DNA from: Acanthopleura granulata
Lineage: Eukaryota > Mollusca > Polyplacophora > Chitonida > Chitonidae
Length of the DNA stretch: 64,000 nt
Direction: 5' to 3'
Assembly: GCA_016165875.1 (NCBI GenBank)
Contig: JABBOT010000002.1
Coordinates: 37,351,868-37,415,867 of the forward strand
In this document: piece after piece, positions 1-11,989 of the stretch
Layout of the letters: each line of letters starts with the position of its first letter
How positions within the stretch are numbered: position 1 is the first letter of the stretch
Made by a program: the position numbers and the translations under genes
Notes under the pieces: generated by a model
What the model saw: only the letters and a program-made list of their open reading frames with translations
Database searches by the model: none
Told to the model about the DNA's origin: nothing

Positions 1-640
1 TGTGCTGCCATAGCACAAAACACTGTTGAAAATAGCTTCACTAGTTGTTTTCACCCCTACCCCCGCCCTTAATCGGCTGATCCTTCTTAGTGCAAGGTAA
101 CATTGAATATTACATTATTTTATGTCTCCTCTTAAATCCTACCTCATCACCCTCTTTACTTGATCTCCATCAGTTTACTGTCAACATATCTACAAAAATA
201 AACTGGTAGTAAAATTCACGATTGTGTTTTAGTTCATCCGGAGGTGACATTAAGACTCGGGACAAATCTTGTGACCAATAATACTAACCGGAAATGAGAG
301 GATGTACATAGACCAGTCATCACGCACCTGTATCTATGTAAAAATAGGGTTAATGAGAAAAATGGCAATCTGGGATAGGATACACTAACACCTTCAGACT
401 GGTGTTGAAACGGGCGATTATAAAATCCATATAAGTTGTTTCTTCTTAGCGAAAACATATTCACTGACAATTGTTAGAGGAAACTGGGCTTTAGACGGAA
501 TGTGTTTGCCTTAAAATTCAACATTTGACCTGACAGACTCACAGCGCTAAACAAATGTGTTTGATTTCAAACGCATGGATTAGAAAAGAAATAAATTTTT
601 CTTCACGCAAACCGATCACATGTCTTTCACCTTCCAGACA
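1..640. other. Unassigned AT-rich sequence
   Basis: No feature I can support. The one longish open frame, on the minus strand, has no recognisable motif or family resemblance and is treated as chance. Confidence 0.4.
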
Positions 641-643
641 TAT

Positions 644-760
644 CATGAGGGTTACTGACACCATTATTTTCAACCCGGCGCCTGGCCCATTATGAGGGTT
701 ACTGACACCAGTTTTTTTAGCTGACGCTTCGCCGGCTATGGGAGTTACTGACACCGTATC
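644..760 (+). repeat. Short tandem repeat, about 47-bp period
   Basis: Three copies of a core reading 'gggttactgacacc' (third copy slightly altered) start at about 644, 692 and 738. The spacing is 46-48 bases, and the sequence between the cores is not well conserved. It is immediately followed by another degenerate tandem tract. Confidence 0.75.
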
Positions 761-779
761 CTGTCAAGGAGTAACCGTG

Positions 780-1110
780 TAACTGATACTATGGAACAAC
801 GCCCTGAAATCATATGGGACAGCTATAGGAAATTTATGTGACACCATAATGATATCTATTAGATAACTCCGTGACATCTATACTTACACGTATAGGACAG
901 TGTCATGGCATTGATGGCACAACGTCCTGACATCTATAAGAAAGTGTGTTGATATTTGTGAGACAAACATGTTGATTGCATCTTCACATCTACGTGTCCG
1001 TCGGACAGCGTTTGATATCCATGGGACAATGCGTTTACATTTGTGGGACAGTCTTCCGCACATGGGGGAACATCCTGATATTTATGAGACCAAGCCCTGA
1101 AAAACGGGCC
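780..1110 (+). repeat. Degenerate minisatellite, about 23-bp unit
   Basis: Units of the type 'tgatatccatgggacaatgcgt' recur with variation through this stretch, clearest at 940-1090. Core words 'gacatctat', 'gatatttgtgagac' and 'catttgtgggac' are spaced about 23 bases or multiples of it. Several units have decayed. It resembles, but is not obviously homologous to, the 24-bp arrays at 10.7, 30.9 and 49.2 kb. Confidence 0.55.
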
Positions 1111-3683
1111 TACGCCATTTATTGATATTATGATCATGGAAATGAAATGTACGTGGCTCTTTTCATGCTTGAGGATCAGGAAAGTTTCCAGAAGGAAAGG
1201 TGGAAGGAGACAAAGACCACTCAGACGCGGAATGGTTTTGCCCATCCAGAATCTTATGATATGGCGTCTGAGGTTTTAAGAATAATACAACGCCTCGATG
1301 CTGTTCTTCATGGCCTGCACTCAAGCAAACGTGGCCCGTATCCAGAACCATCCTGTTTCCATATGGAAATATTATTTTCTACAAAGAATCACCTGAACTG
1401 TATTAATCTGTCATGCCTCCTCTTGTTCTTCCATAACCATAGCTGTGCATTGTTCAAATCCATACTCCGGCTAATATGAATTGATATGACAATACCTTGC
1501 CACATTTAAGACAATGCATTGCCATCTCTCTGGCAACTCCCTTACACTGATGAAACAAGTTCCATAGACTGACGGTATAATATTCTTATTTGGTTTATGG
1601 TTTTCGAAATTTCGTTGAACAAATTCGACCAAAGCAAATTGTTGTTAAAGGGCGATAAGCAAGCATTCAAGAGCAGTCAAAGTTGAGAACGACTCTGTTG
1701 CCTCCCTTCCGTCTTCCCTGGCCAATATGCATTGCCCAGCATGTTAAGCTTTATAGGTGCAGGCGTGTGTCTGCATTGATGACGGACTGGTCCCTACGAA
1801 GAGAATTCGGGTGCAAAATAATAGTTCAGTAAAGTTTTCTACATAACTTAAGCCCATGGGCGAGTGATAACATATTTAAATAGCAAAGTGTTTTTTTTTT
1901 ATTTCAACCAGTAAATGGCCCCGGTTTAACATTTTAACGACCATTTAGTGCGGGTTGTGCTAGGGATCTCGGCGCCTCATCACGTATAAGTCGTCAGCCG
2001 GAATGGACAATCCATGCCACTATTTGAAAGACCACAGGTTTCAATGACGCCAACACAGGGTTACCAGCCGTTTCAGATAAGTCTTAGACAATATCGGGTT
2101 CAGGACTGATTATGAGATCAGGCTCGGAATACTCCAAACGCTTTCATTTATTCGATCTCGGTTGTCAGTGGTAAATAAAAGCGGAATGTACCCAGCAAAC
2201 TAACCGCCTTTCGAAAAGTGTCCACGTGCGAATGAGAGTTTGTGTGCCTTACTGATGGTGAGACAAGTATCAACGAACATTAAACTGCTCGAACTGCTCC
2301 TTGGGGTCGTTGACCACCCTATATATAAAAACTGAGTCCAGAGAATCTGTCGAAGACCAAGTTAAAGCAAACACAATCTGTATCACTGGTCAGCGTCGGG
2401 CATCACCATCATTACTGAATTACGCTCCACTTAATTCCGATTCAAAGACGAATCATCCGATACATCTCTATCAAAGCCAGAGCTATACCCTTTTAATCGA
2501 ACTGGTCAGATCTGGTGGTTCTATTTCGCTTTAGGGCAAAGCTGTGTATTTTTAAGAGCGTAAGTGGTTTTGTATATAAAATTAATTCACCAGCGCTTTG
2601 CAGAGAACGTCATAGAGTTTGCTCCCCTTCATTGCCTTTCCGCGTAAACTCAATCCTTTCTTCGAAATATTGACTGTAAAAGTATTGCTGAGCACAAACC
2701 AATAGTCACACCAAATCTCACAAGGACAAACAGGGAGACACATCGTATCGATTGCATTATTTCCTTTGCTTAGCTGATTAAAATACCAATTTAAAATGAA
2801 CAGAGACCGACAAATCTGGTTATTAGCATTGGGATCGAGATATGTGTTACATTAGAATAGTTCATGTACGTTTTTAGCCATTTCTATTTTTCAGAGCACT
2901 ACTGTAGGAATTTAGTGAAGGCGTGTAAACAGCTATAAGTAAATCTACTTCACCTAGCACACGGTAAGAATAGAGACACCTGCGAGGCTCACAAAACCCT
3001 CGACATGGCATTTGTACAAATGATGAAAATAAACAGATCTTATCCCTTTCTGATAGTTACCTAAGTCCAATGCGTGACCAGTCGTAATGAATACTGGCTG
3101 TATATATAATTATGTACTACCCGGAAATACCTGCACGCTGTGCAGACTGTCAGTTTTTCATATATATTGATCCACAGACAATCCGTTTCATTCAAACGAA
3201 AAGTCCAGTATGTCTGTATTTTCATACTTTATCTAGTGTCCTCTTTGAAGTGTGTGCTAAACGTTGTTTTGTAAATTAACTTTGGGATTACTGACGCGAA
3301 ACGCGTACAAGTATTTAGCTCTTAGCTTTTGTATAATTTTAAGGTTACACGGTGTCAAAGAAAATCTGTGTCCAACGAAAGCTTTTACAACTTAGTGTCT
3401 TGCCTGTTAACTTTCTTCTTATCCGAAAGCGTTGTAACAGAAATGATTTACAGGGAGTTTTGGGCATACATTTTACTATATCATTGTCATTGTATATAAG
3501 CTATTAAGTGGTGCATGTCTGAAGTCCGTTATACCCGTAGAGCAATCTCATGGTTTTTAATTCAGGCTCTTGCTTATTTGGCTGTTGTAAGTCAGGAGAT
3601 ATTTCAGGTAGCTGGCCAGGTGTGGAGCTCTTGGTAGGACAAATACGGCATACGTCAGTAAAGCGGTAAACACTAATTACCTT
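1111..3683. other. Unassigned intergenic sequence
   Basis: About 2.6 kb with no recognisable gene, transposon domain or module found elsewhere in the window. Open frames are short and overlap on both strands. A poly-T run lies near 1890. Confidence 0.4.
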
Positions 3684-3866
3684 TCCGCCGGGGCTCTGCC
3701 CGGTTTCCTCCCAATATAATGCTGGCCTCCGTCGTATAGGTGAAACATTCCTGAGTACGGCCGCCACGACATGGCGGAGATATTGCGGATGTGGCGCTAA
3801 GTCATAATCATTTATCCATTCTTGAGTACGCCGTAAAACACCGATCAAATAAATAAATAAATAAAC
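3684..3866 (+). mobile_element. SINE, 5'-truncated, with two family tails fused
   Basis: The element begins inside the SINE body at 'gggctctgcccggtttcctc' and runs through the family-1 tail ('cgtcgtataggtgaaac', 'cctgagtacgg'). It then holds about 70 bases resembling the tail of a different mollusc SINE ('gccgccacgacatggcgg', 'attgcggatgtggcg'). It finally returns to the family-1 end ('gagtacgccgtaaaacacc') and an (aata)n run. The tRNA-like head is missing. The mixture suggests a chimeric source element or template switching. Confidence 0.75.
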
Positions 3867-4046
3867 TAATCAGTTAATCGTACATCACTGAATCAGAACA
3901 GCGGCTAATCTTCCTGTTTCGAACCAATCAGATCATAATGCCAAGCTCAACTTTAATTATGATAATAAAACTAACACCGACCATCTGACGAGAATAACAA
4001 CCTTCTTTTTTTGCAATGATCTTTAGCGTGTTACAAAGGGAGAGTC

Positions 4047-4140
4047 AGTGGGGAGCGCCAAATGAGGCAGCTACCAGTACCATTATTAAAGTATTTGGTA
4101 TGATCTGACCGGGGATCGATCCCAGATCGTCTGACCCCCA
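4047..4140 (-). mobile_element. Family-2 SINE fragment (tRNA-like head)
   Basis: Read on the minus strand, this has a B-box-like 'gggatcgatccc' region followed by 'gatcataccaaatacttta'. It matches the head of the better preserved copies at 24.66-24.99 and 60.44-60.79 kb. The tail half is absent. Confidence 0.6.
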
Positions 4141-4559
4141 AAAATGAACATGTATGGCATGCTCAGCGTTCCACTTCCTGGATGTCAAGCCCTCTCTGTT
4201 CACCCTACAATGTAAAGCGTTGGGTTTGTTCACTAATGACACAGAATAAGACAATGATTACCTATATCTACGTAGGTATAGGACAGAAGAGAAATTTATA
4301 CCGTGTAAACGTGCCAGGTAAATGGCAAAGTTATAATGATCCATTTTCAATTTTTCTGCCACCAATGAATCGATAGTTTCTTTGCCTTCAGGTGAATGTA
4401 CACCGGTTAGTACGGTAATTCGACATTAACACCGTGGATAGATTTGTCTACTGTGCTTGTACAGCCTAGATGACCGAGGTGCCCCTCGGCTTTTTCCTCC
4501 TGATCTCATGCTACAATGAGCGTGAATTGTGCCCTATGTAACAACCTTTGCAACGTCCC

Positions 4560-5245
4560 CCCTCGACCCATTTATAGAGGCTAAAGATTCCAGTGTTCAG
4601 CGCTGACAGCTGGGTGGTGCAGAATAGAAATGTGCTTTTCGGTTTGAGTAATCTGCAGTGAACCTGTGACTAATGACTTCGTCTGCCGATTTTCGCGCAC
4701 GCAATCGAAGAGTGCAATTGATCAAATTATTCAGTCGCGTTTAGCTGCCGGTGGTCTGTGCCGGTCGAGTTGTCGATTGGTATTCGCCATCTCAGATCAG
4801 TTCCATGTCTTTTCTTTACAGGCCAGGAAATACGCCGCTGGCGGTTTGGGGGATTTATGACTGGACTAAACTGTACCTGGAAACAACCTCTTGTGGGAGA
4901 TTGGCCACAGGGAAGAATAACTGTGTGGGGTTGGGCTAACATACACACCAGAAAAAGCGACAGTCTATTTTACCCAATAAGCTACCAAAGCCAGTAAGGA
5001 TTAGACTGAAGATTTGAACTGTTTACTGGGTCTATCAAAACACTAAGCTCAGTGTGAGACGGCGTCCCATAAAGGTCACAATGGAGCTAAAGATCCTCGC
5101 CAAAATGGTTCATTTAAACTGTTGTCTTGAGATAGCACTCATCGGATGAGAGGATTGTTAATTTTAGGGACTGTCTTCAAAGACCGATTTCGTTTACTGA
5201 TAGGTTTCAATTTAGTCAGCCTAATTATGTAATTATCCGACGTTT
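4560..5245 (-). repeat. Module C, inverted copy
   Basis: The reverse complement aligns by eye with the C copies at 21.1-22.3, 27.0-28.4, 34.8-36.2 and 45.6-47.0 kb. Landmarks are 'tcagttccatgtcttttc', 'ggtttgggggatttatgac', 'gtggggttgggctaac' and, further out, 'gttgtcttgagatagcac'. It is the only clearly inverted copy of any module. The strand reading here has a splice-acceptor-like tract ending in 'tttacag' near 4821, also seen in other copies. Confidence 0.8.
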
Positions 5246-5916
5246 CCTACTGTATAAAAAAAACTTTGGGGGGAGGGGAGGAGACTGGAAATAATCTCAT
5301 CTACAATGATGTAATAAGTTCATTAGGGACAAGACGTAGATTAATCATTAATTAGCGGGGGAGGGAAGCTCCTGCATCCTCCAGCTGCTTGCATAAGACA
5401 AAAGACTGATTTGGAAACATGTGTTACTTGCTGCAGATCGGTTGTCATCCTCTAAATGCATTCTGTAAAACGTCGATGCTTATTAGGTAATGCCTCACAG
5501 CGTCTGATGTGGATCTGGTGTTGTTTGGTGAAGAAACTAGGGACTATTAATTTACCAAAGATTATAGTGTCTGGCATATTTCTGGCATAATATGAGAATC
5601 GCTTCATACGACAAGGCCTTTACAAATTGTCAATGAATCTTTGAAAGCATCACAGGGTCATTTAAGAAGTTGTTCTCAGTGGAAAATGCATGACTAACAC
5701 ACGAATTAGGGCTATAGTTGTTCAAAATGTTTGGCTGTGCACTGGCTGACGTATCGTGCCAGTCATACTCTGAAGAAACCCTGGACCACAATACCGGACA
5801 ACCGTCGTGCATGTCTACTTGTTCATAAAGCAATACCTGCCACTTTCTTGATTAAGATTAAACATAGTCCTGATACACTTTAGGACCAGTGCTAAAGCTC
5901 AGTTGTATTGATTTAA
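5246..5916. other. Unassigned AT-rich sequence
   Basis: No feature seen apart from a short G-rich run near 5265-5285. Confidence 0.35.
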
Positions 5917-6183
5917 TGATTTATTTATTTATTTTGTTGGTGTTTTACGCCGTACTTAAGAATGTTTCACTTATACGACGGCGGCAAGCATTATAATGTG
6001 AGGAAACCGGGCAGAGCCGCTGGAGGGCCACGACCATGCTCAGATTGCTGGCAGACCTTCCCGTGTATGACCGGAGAGGAGGACATCATGAGCTGGACTT
6101 GAACTCACAACGAACGCAATGGGGTAGGCTTCTGGCTCATTACGATGTGCTAGCGCGCTAACCAACTCAGCTACGGAGGCACC
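5917..6183 (-). mobile_element. Family-1 tRNA-derived SINE, near full length
   Basis: On the minus strand the tRNA-like head ('cctccgtagctgagttgg', 'ttagcgcgctagc') is at the high-coordinate end. It is followed by the GC-rich body ('gagttcaagtccagctcatg', 'cggtttcctcacattataat') and the 'taagtgaaacattcttaag' tail, which ends in (aata)n at 5917-5935. Length of about 265 bases matches the other complete copies. A possible short duplication of 'tgattta' flanks it, too short to be sure. Confidence 0.9.
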
Positions 6184-6319
6184 CCTCCCTGATTTATAAA
6201 TGGATTGGTTTATTGATAAGAGACCATTATATCGGGATACTACTATACTAGTGTAAGGAATAAGCAGTCAAAAGACTGCAAAAATCTAAACTGAATTTTA
6301 AAACTTTGAAAATCATTTA

Positions 6320-7171
6320 TATATTTCGACAGAATGAAGTCAGCATTACTACTGGGCCAGTCGTCTGGGATGACTGCTGGGGTAACTAATGTTCATTTCC
6401 ATAACAATTGTTGGACAAGCCAGCTGTAAGGTCTAAATCTGAAAGTGTATTCTCAAGAGAACATGGGAATGTTTCTAAATGAGAATCCGGAGATCTTATT
6501 TGAGTTTGACGACGAATATGCTATCATCGGCTCTACTGAACGCGGTAGCACCTACACATTTGACCTCCAGATGTTTTGTACCTTCGACGAGAAGAATTTA
6601 AGCAACTGCTTACCTTAATGTCCCAAGAGCGTTATAGAAATCCTATAGATGTCAGTGAGTCAAGCAAGCAGTTTGCAAATACGCAAGGCTCTTCACAGGG
6701 GACATATATTCTTGCAGTAGATGCATATATCGGTGACTAAACTGTAGAACCTATATAATATATATACTCATAAAGAATGTAAGGGAACCACTATCGGAGA
6801 GGAAAAATGATAAATGAATGGCTTGTTCAACTCTCAGACATCGAGATCTTACACGAGATCAGACAAATAAACACGTAGACGCTTGAATAAGTTCAATATC
6901 TATATTTGAAAAAAAATACACAAATAGTACAGCTGACAATATTATAAAAAAAAACAATAGAGGAAATTACAAAATATATACCTTCTAAAGTATTACAGTC
7001 CAGATCCTGATGGAATAACAAGCTTCCAGCGACCCGACGATGTATGTTTCATTCCTCGGTAAGATACACAAAGTCACTTTCAGGAAAACTGGGACGAGAT
7101 GTATGAAAGCGCACATAGAGATGATGATATATTTCGACAGAATGAAGTCAGCATTACTACTTGGCCAGTCG
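6320..7171 (+). repeat. 44-bp direct repeat pair
   Basis: The same 44 bases, beginning 'tatatttcgacagaatgaag', occur at 6320-6363 and 7128-7171 with a single mismatch. The second copy lies inside module P, where the other two P copies have different sequence. It therefore looks like a patch copied into P from about 800 bases away. Confidence 0.85.
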
Positions 7172-7600
7172 CATGCTTCAATACATGCTTCAAAATAACA
7201 TCTCAAACAAAACAGCATGTGGCGAAACACAAACTCACAAAGTGCTACGGTCCGAAAAACGGAGTGCAAAATTACTAATATCGAATTGCGTGAAAGTGGA
7301 TTTCAAATAAATCCCGAAATCCTCAAGTCGTGAATATGACTGCGTGCGTTACAAAAGTCGCTCATTTTATACACTAGCAAAGAATATACCGTATGGTTTG
7401 ATCATAAAGATGCTTACAACACAGATACATCATTCCAGAATGTGCGCTCTGTGTACCATGAGACGAAACATATGAACACATAAGCCTCGAGAAGGGGCAA
7501 CTGAATCCCAGTGCAGGTTTTAACGCACACAGAGGGAAAAAATGCATGCCAGGCGCTGACCCGGTTAGCGCAAAAATAAATAAAAAATATAACACATTAT
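6780..7600 (-). repeat. Module P, copy 1
   Basis: Shares landmarks with 40.05-40.98 and 62.94-63.79 kb: 'gcttgttcaactctcag', 'cacgagatcagacaaat', 'gacgcttgaataagttcaat', 'cctcggtaagatacac' and 'gcctcgagaaggggc'. It is about 0.8 kb. The class is unknown. The size and a TATA-like word on the minus strand of copy 2 would suit a solo LTR read on the minus strand, but no primer-binding site, coding domain or target duplication was seen. Confidence 0.65.
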
Positions 7601-8077
7601 TTTGACGACTGAGTTCGTAACAACAATGATTAAGAATGAATACAAAATTACACTCTGGACCCAATTCTATACCAGCATTCCATATCAAGGCATAAGGTAT
7701 ATTCAGTATCGGAAACCAATATCAGCCATAAAAAACCTTTTGTTCAAATACCGATTGCCAGCGAACTTTGCCACCCATACATTCCGCTAAATCCACATCA
7801 CTACCGAGAGATGCACACAGTTATGCCCCAAAGCATCAAAGGATAAACATCTGAATACACGTCCGGAAAACTATATTAGCTTATTAAAATTTTATGCGAA
7901 AACAGGAAAACTTCGGATTAGGTTTCCAGTATATTGAAAAAATATATTTTCTGCCTGATTCCAAAACGTTTTGTACCAAAAGCACACACTACTGACAGAC
8001 AAAAAACGTGGGTGATTAAATATTAAGTAAGTTCAGGAAACAACCGTTTTCAGGGCCACTTGAAAAAAGTAGGTCTT

Positions 8078-8155
8078 TCTCCTTCTCCACCATAATGCTG
8101 GAGGTCGTCGTATAAGTGAAATATTAGTGAGTACGGCGTAAAACACCATTGAAAT
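8078..8155 (+). mobile_element. Family-1 SINE tail fragment
   Basis: Only the 3' part is present: 'ccaccataatgctgg', 'cgtcgtataagtgaaatatt' and 'gagtacggcgtaaaacacc'. It lies directly upstream of a complete element in the same orientation, forming a head-to-tail pair. Confidence 0.85.
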
Positions 8156-8177
8156 AACTACATAAATTCTCCTTCTT

Positions 8178-8431
8178 TGAAGCCACCGTGGCTCAGTCGG
8201 TTAGCACGCTAGCGCAGCGCAATGACCTGAAGCCTCCCATTAATACGGTCGTTGTGAGTGCAAGTCCAGCTCATGTTGGCTTCCTCCCCGGCCGTACGTG
8301 GAAAGATCTGCCAGACTTGGGTTTCCCCGGGCTATATCCCGGTTTCTCTCCCACCATAATGCTGACCGCCGTCGTATAACTAAAATATTCTTGAGTACAA
8401 CAAGAAAACAGCAATCAAATAAATAAATAAA
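8178..8431 (+). mobile_element. Family-1 tRNA-derived SINE, near full length
   Basis: The head 'gccaccgtggctcagtcgg' with 'ttagcacgctagcgcagcgc' is followed by 'gtgcaagtccagctcatg', the 'cccggtttctctcccaccat' body and the 'cgtcgtataactaaaatatt' tail, ending in (aata)n. Flanks 'tctccttctt' (8168-8177) and 'tctccctctt' (8432-8441) could be a 10-bp target duplication with one change. Confidence 0.9.
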
Positions 8432-8441
8432 TCTCCCTCTT

Positions 8442-9640
8442 ATCTTGCAAAAGAACTGCACTGTTGTCGCCCAACAGGATAATCAAGATCTATCATAAAT
8501 CCTACCATGTGGTAGGAATTTATAACTGTGTTACCGCCCTCTGCCCGTGGCGCTGTGGCAGATCTTTGGGTAAAATTGCAGCTTTTGCTGATGCCAGCTC
8601 AGTCTGGTGCGCCGTTATACTTGCACTATTGGGCTCCAGGGACACATTCTTCACGTAATCAATTCATTGTTTGAAGATGTAGGTGAATTATTTTATTACC
8701 CGGTTTTACAGTTTCAGTTTAATTAATAACTGCGAGACCGGTTGCAAGTGCTAAATGCACAAGTACATTATCAGTCATCATTCAGCTGCCGTTTGTAGAT
8801 GTGGCAAGTAATTTTAGCTTTTGCTGAAAGTTCAGACTTACGATGAATTAAAGACTACTTCAAAATATGCATTATATATCTGTGTATTGTAGTCTGAATA
8901 GAATTCGTTTGTCATAACTATAACAATAAAACATTTGATGTCTTATTATTTGAGAAAAATTTAGCAACATTTAGGTGTTGGTGTTGGTGATAGGTTCTAT
9001 CTTTTAACTGTAAAAGGTGTAAAAACGGCCTGGTATTTAAAGCAAACAACTCATTGTTTGCATATGAGCAGTCCAGTCTGTGATATACGATGACTACTGT
9101 GTGATATATTTTGTATTTTTATGTTCTGTTTTCAGAACACAACGTTGTATGCTGTGGTAAGAAACAGCGGTGTACCTGAAGTCTTTGTAGTTCAAATTGT
9201 TTTTCGGGTATACCGGCCACCATGTGCAGTTTTGTCGTGCATGCAAAGACTCATAAAACGACCTAATACATTAGTCAAGACAGGCTTCCTCTTTTAGAAA
9301 TGCCCTCGCAGGGCGCAGGAAGTGACACGGTTTTGACATTTCATTGGTGTTACGTTTGTAGTGCTAGACGTTCACGTTATGTAAACCGGTGACGAAAGAA
9401 ATCCCGCAAATAAAACTCCCACAAAAATAGAACCGAATTCGTCAGATGCAAACGTATTTTTATTGTATAACAAAACGTGTTATTCTCTGGTAGAGTTTCC
9501 TTGTATCCTTGATTTCCACAGTTGTTTCCGAACGTTTACTTTTGCTCTTTTTTAAATTGTCATCTGTGTCTGTAAGGAATTTACGCATAATTGGTTGATA
9601 CTGCTATGAGCCTTAGGCAATTCATTCATTAGTTCAAATG
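8442..9640. other. Unassigned sequence
   Basis: About 1.2 kb where I see no gene, transposon domain or clear module match. Open frames are short. Confidence 0.35.
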
Positions 9641-10420
9641 TTTGTCTAATAGAATCAAAAATATAGATTGAGGCAATCAAACACTTATGCAAAGTTGTGA
9701 GAAACAGACAACTCTCGCGCATCATTACGTAATTTTTGTTTTAAGTTTCAGATTTAATTTAGGATTCATCCGGTATATATGTCACAAACCAATATCATCA
9801 TTTCCATAATTGTCTTTGACAAGTTACAAATCGAGTCATTTCGTTTTATTAAAATTACAACAATTTATGTTATTATCGGCGTTCATTAACTTACATTTTC
9901 AGGTTGCAATGCTATAGCAGTCTATCTATAGACAGGTGACAAGGATAGGAGTTGAACACTTCTCTGTGCATGATTTTAGCTCAACCTTAAGTGAGCTCAC
10001 ATAAAGACTAACAAATGAAAGACAAAAGCAGCTTTGTACAGGGATTGGAATGACCTGACGAGCTGATTCTAGCAAACAGTGTCGTGTCAATCAGCCAAAT
10101 GGTATGCATATGATGACAACACCGGAAAGCAGGAAAACAGGAGCACAACTCTGTAATGAATACTAGCTGCCAGCAGGTTTTCTCAGGAAATTACGGAAGT
10201 AAATAGAATCAAGAATTGACCTCCCGAGCCTGCATTCGTCGCTCGCAGCATCAGCGGATAACCTGGAAGAGATTGGCTGCAGAAGGCCTGTAAAAAGACG
10301 AGCTGTAATTTAAATAATGTTTATTCACACACCTAACGTGATATTCTTTTTATTGTCACACTGACACATCAGTCACATTTGTATTTTTCAGGAAATTGTT
10401 CGGAACAGAATTTATCACAA
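9640..10420 (+). repeat. Modules F (end), K and G, copy 1
   Basis: K landmarks: 'gtgagctcacataaagac', 'gcagctttgtacaggg', 'cctgcattcgtcgctcgcag' and 'catcagcggataacctgg'. G landmarks: 'acctaacgtgatattctttt', a degenerate form of the 'caatgagccatcg' box, then 'tttttcagg'. The order matches copies at 25.9-26.4, 34.6-34.8, 44.6-45.2 and 56.0-56.5 kb. No coding potential is consistent between copies. Confidence 0.7.
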
Positions 10421-10689
10421 CGGAACCGGATTTAGGCTCAAAGCTAATCTTCACTGTAGGCATGGTGGGGTGGTTAAGTCCAAAGGTAACCAAATGAATT
10501 GGTTTTGCCCAAGCATCTTTCAGCAGCAAATCTGGAGATCTCCGAAAGATTTCAGCGTTTAACACGTTCTGTTATACGAAAACTTACCTAATACTGTTTC
10601 ATCATAGTACGATATTGTATAATGGATACGCTGACCACTGATTGGTGGATCACTGCTTCGTAGGATCACACCTCACCCTCTTTTAAATT

Positions 10690-10935
10690 AAAGTAAGGTG
10701 GGATTGTAAGTGTCAAGTGAGCTCGTGAACATCCAAGGATTATTGACATTCAATGAACAGGGAATGTGGAAGCCTAGAGGTACGGGAATATGGAAATTCC
10801 GTGAAGGATTGTGGATGTCCAGTGAAGAGGGGTTAGGGACGATGAATAAAGTGTGATCGTGGACGTGTAGCATAAAGCGTGATTGTGGACGTCCAGTGAG
10901 GCGGAATTGTGGACTTCCCTGTAGTGAAGCAGAGA
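10690..10935 (+). repeat. Module N: 24-bp minisatellite, array 1
   Basis: Degenerate units of the form 'gtggacgtccagtgaagcgg' with a period near 24 bases. Best units are at 10,810-10,830 and 10,890-10,915. It occupies the same place relative to G and M as the arrays at 30.85 and 49.2 kb, so it was duplicated with its flanks. The open frame across it has an eight-residue periodicity and should not be called a protein. Confidence 0.8.
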
Positions 10936-11299
10936 TGAAGCCAGTTGGTTTTATGGGCACAGTACACCTTAGTTGTATAAAAAAAAATCATGAAATTTTA
11001 CTGTATTATGGGGACAAATATTTACAAAGAAAACATTGTGAAGGTTTCAGGTTAGATACAGCTTAATCCCCTGAATGCTTTGATTTCATTACTAAATATT
11101 GCCTATTGACTTGGTCTCATGGGAATTATGAATCTACTTTGGGGACAGATGTTAACAAAACTGTATAGTAACTCTTCGGCGAATAAATTAATGCGCAAAA
11201 GATAATCGTTGTCATGAAATACGTGTTAATGTCTACTGACAGCAGGTTTTTATATGGGGTTCGTTAGTATGTAACCACATATTGTTTAGATGAACAGGG

Positions 11300-11478
11300 A
11301 TTTTGATCAATGAAAGCCTTCCTGACATACGAAGAAAAGCAACCATGTGTATGTATTCTCCATGGCTGTTTAATATCCAAATTCCTTATAATTGGTTTTC
11401 TCTGTTCAACGCACATCCTACGTACACATAGTACGCACATGTTTGAAAGATGTCGTCTCCGTTGTTCACATGTTCTCA
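11300..11478 (+). repeat. Module M, copy 1, left part (split by LINE)
   Basis: Matches M at 31.44, 36.8, 49.8 and 57.1 kb: 'ctccatggctgtttaatatc', 'ttataattggttttctctgt', 'gtacgcacatgtttgaaaga' and 'tgttcacatgttctca'. The match stops at 11,478 and resumes at 14,407, after the LINE. Confidence 0.8.
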
Positions 11479-11689
11479 TCGGACATAAATTAGATTACAT
11501 GGCGACTTCATTCCATGGAATGATTTGCGCAAAGGCAGTAAGATGTGTTTCAGGGATTCAGGCTGTTGTAATCAACAAATGGTAAGCCCATAGAGAACTA
11601 TTGCCGCAATGCTGTGGCTTAAAATCTGTGAATCCTACATAAATAATTAACCACAGATGTAAAAACTAAGCTTGCATTTTTTGTAGGGA

Positions 11690-11830
11690 AATCGAGGTTC
11701 TTAGAGTTGGGCTAAATATCCCAGCGTCTATAAGGTCAGCAAACAATATTCCTCTTTGCAAACCGTATCGGGCAAACACGAATAAAACGTGATGGATGGT
11801 CTCTTCCGCGTTACGTACATTACACAGGTC
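11690..11830 (-). pseudogene. C-terminal cysteine/histidine segment of the LINE
   Basis: The minus strand reads 'DLCNVRNAEETIHHVLFV' followed by 'FARYGLQRGILF'. This resembles the 'C..ETxxHxLxxCxxYxxxR' ending of many LINE ORF2 proteins, with the second cysteine lost. It places the ORF end near 11,680 and leaves about 200 bases of 3' sequence before the target duplication. Confidence 0.75.
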
Positions 11831-11989
11831 TGACCAAAGCCGGAAACATATTTCTAGTTTTCTGCTAGAAAAGGAAAAATGGAAGAAGTTACAAAATTTG
11901 ACAACTGAGTTAAAGGAGTGATAAAAAGGACCCTAATCTGAAGCGTCCCAGTCAGTTTAACCGATAATGACTTTACTTCATTCACGGCC

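Noticed and set aside
8178..8260. tRNA gene-like sequence with A and B box
   Set aside because: It continues into the SINE body and (aata)n tail and recurs at seven or more places, so it is a SINE head and not a tRNA gene.
10690..10935. CRISPR-like array
   Set aside because: Units are contiguous and degenerate with no unique spacers; this is a minisatellite in animal DNA.
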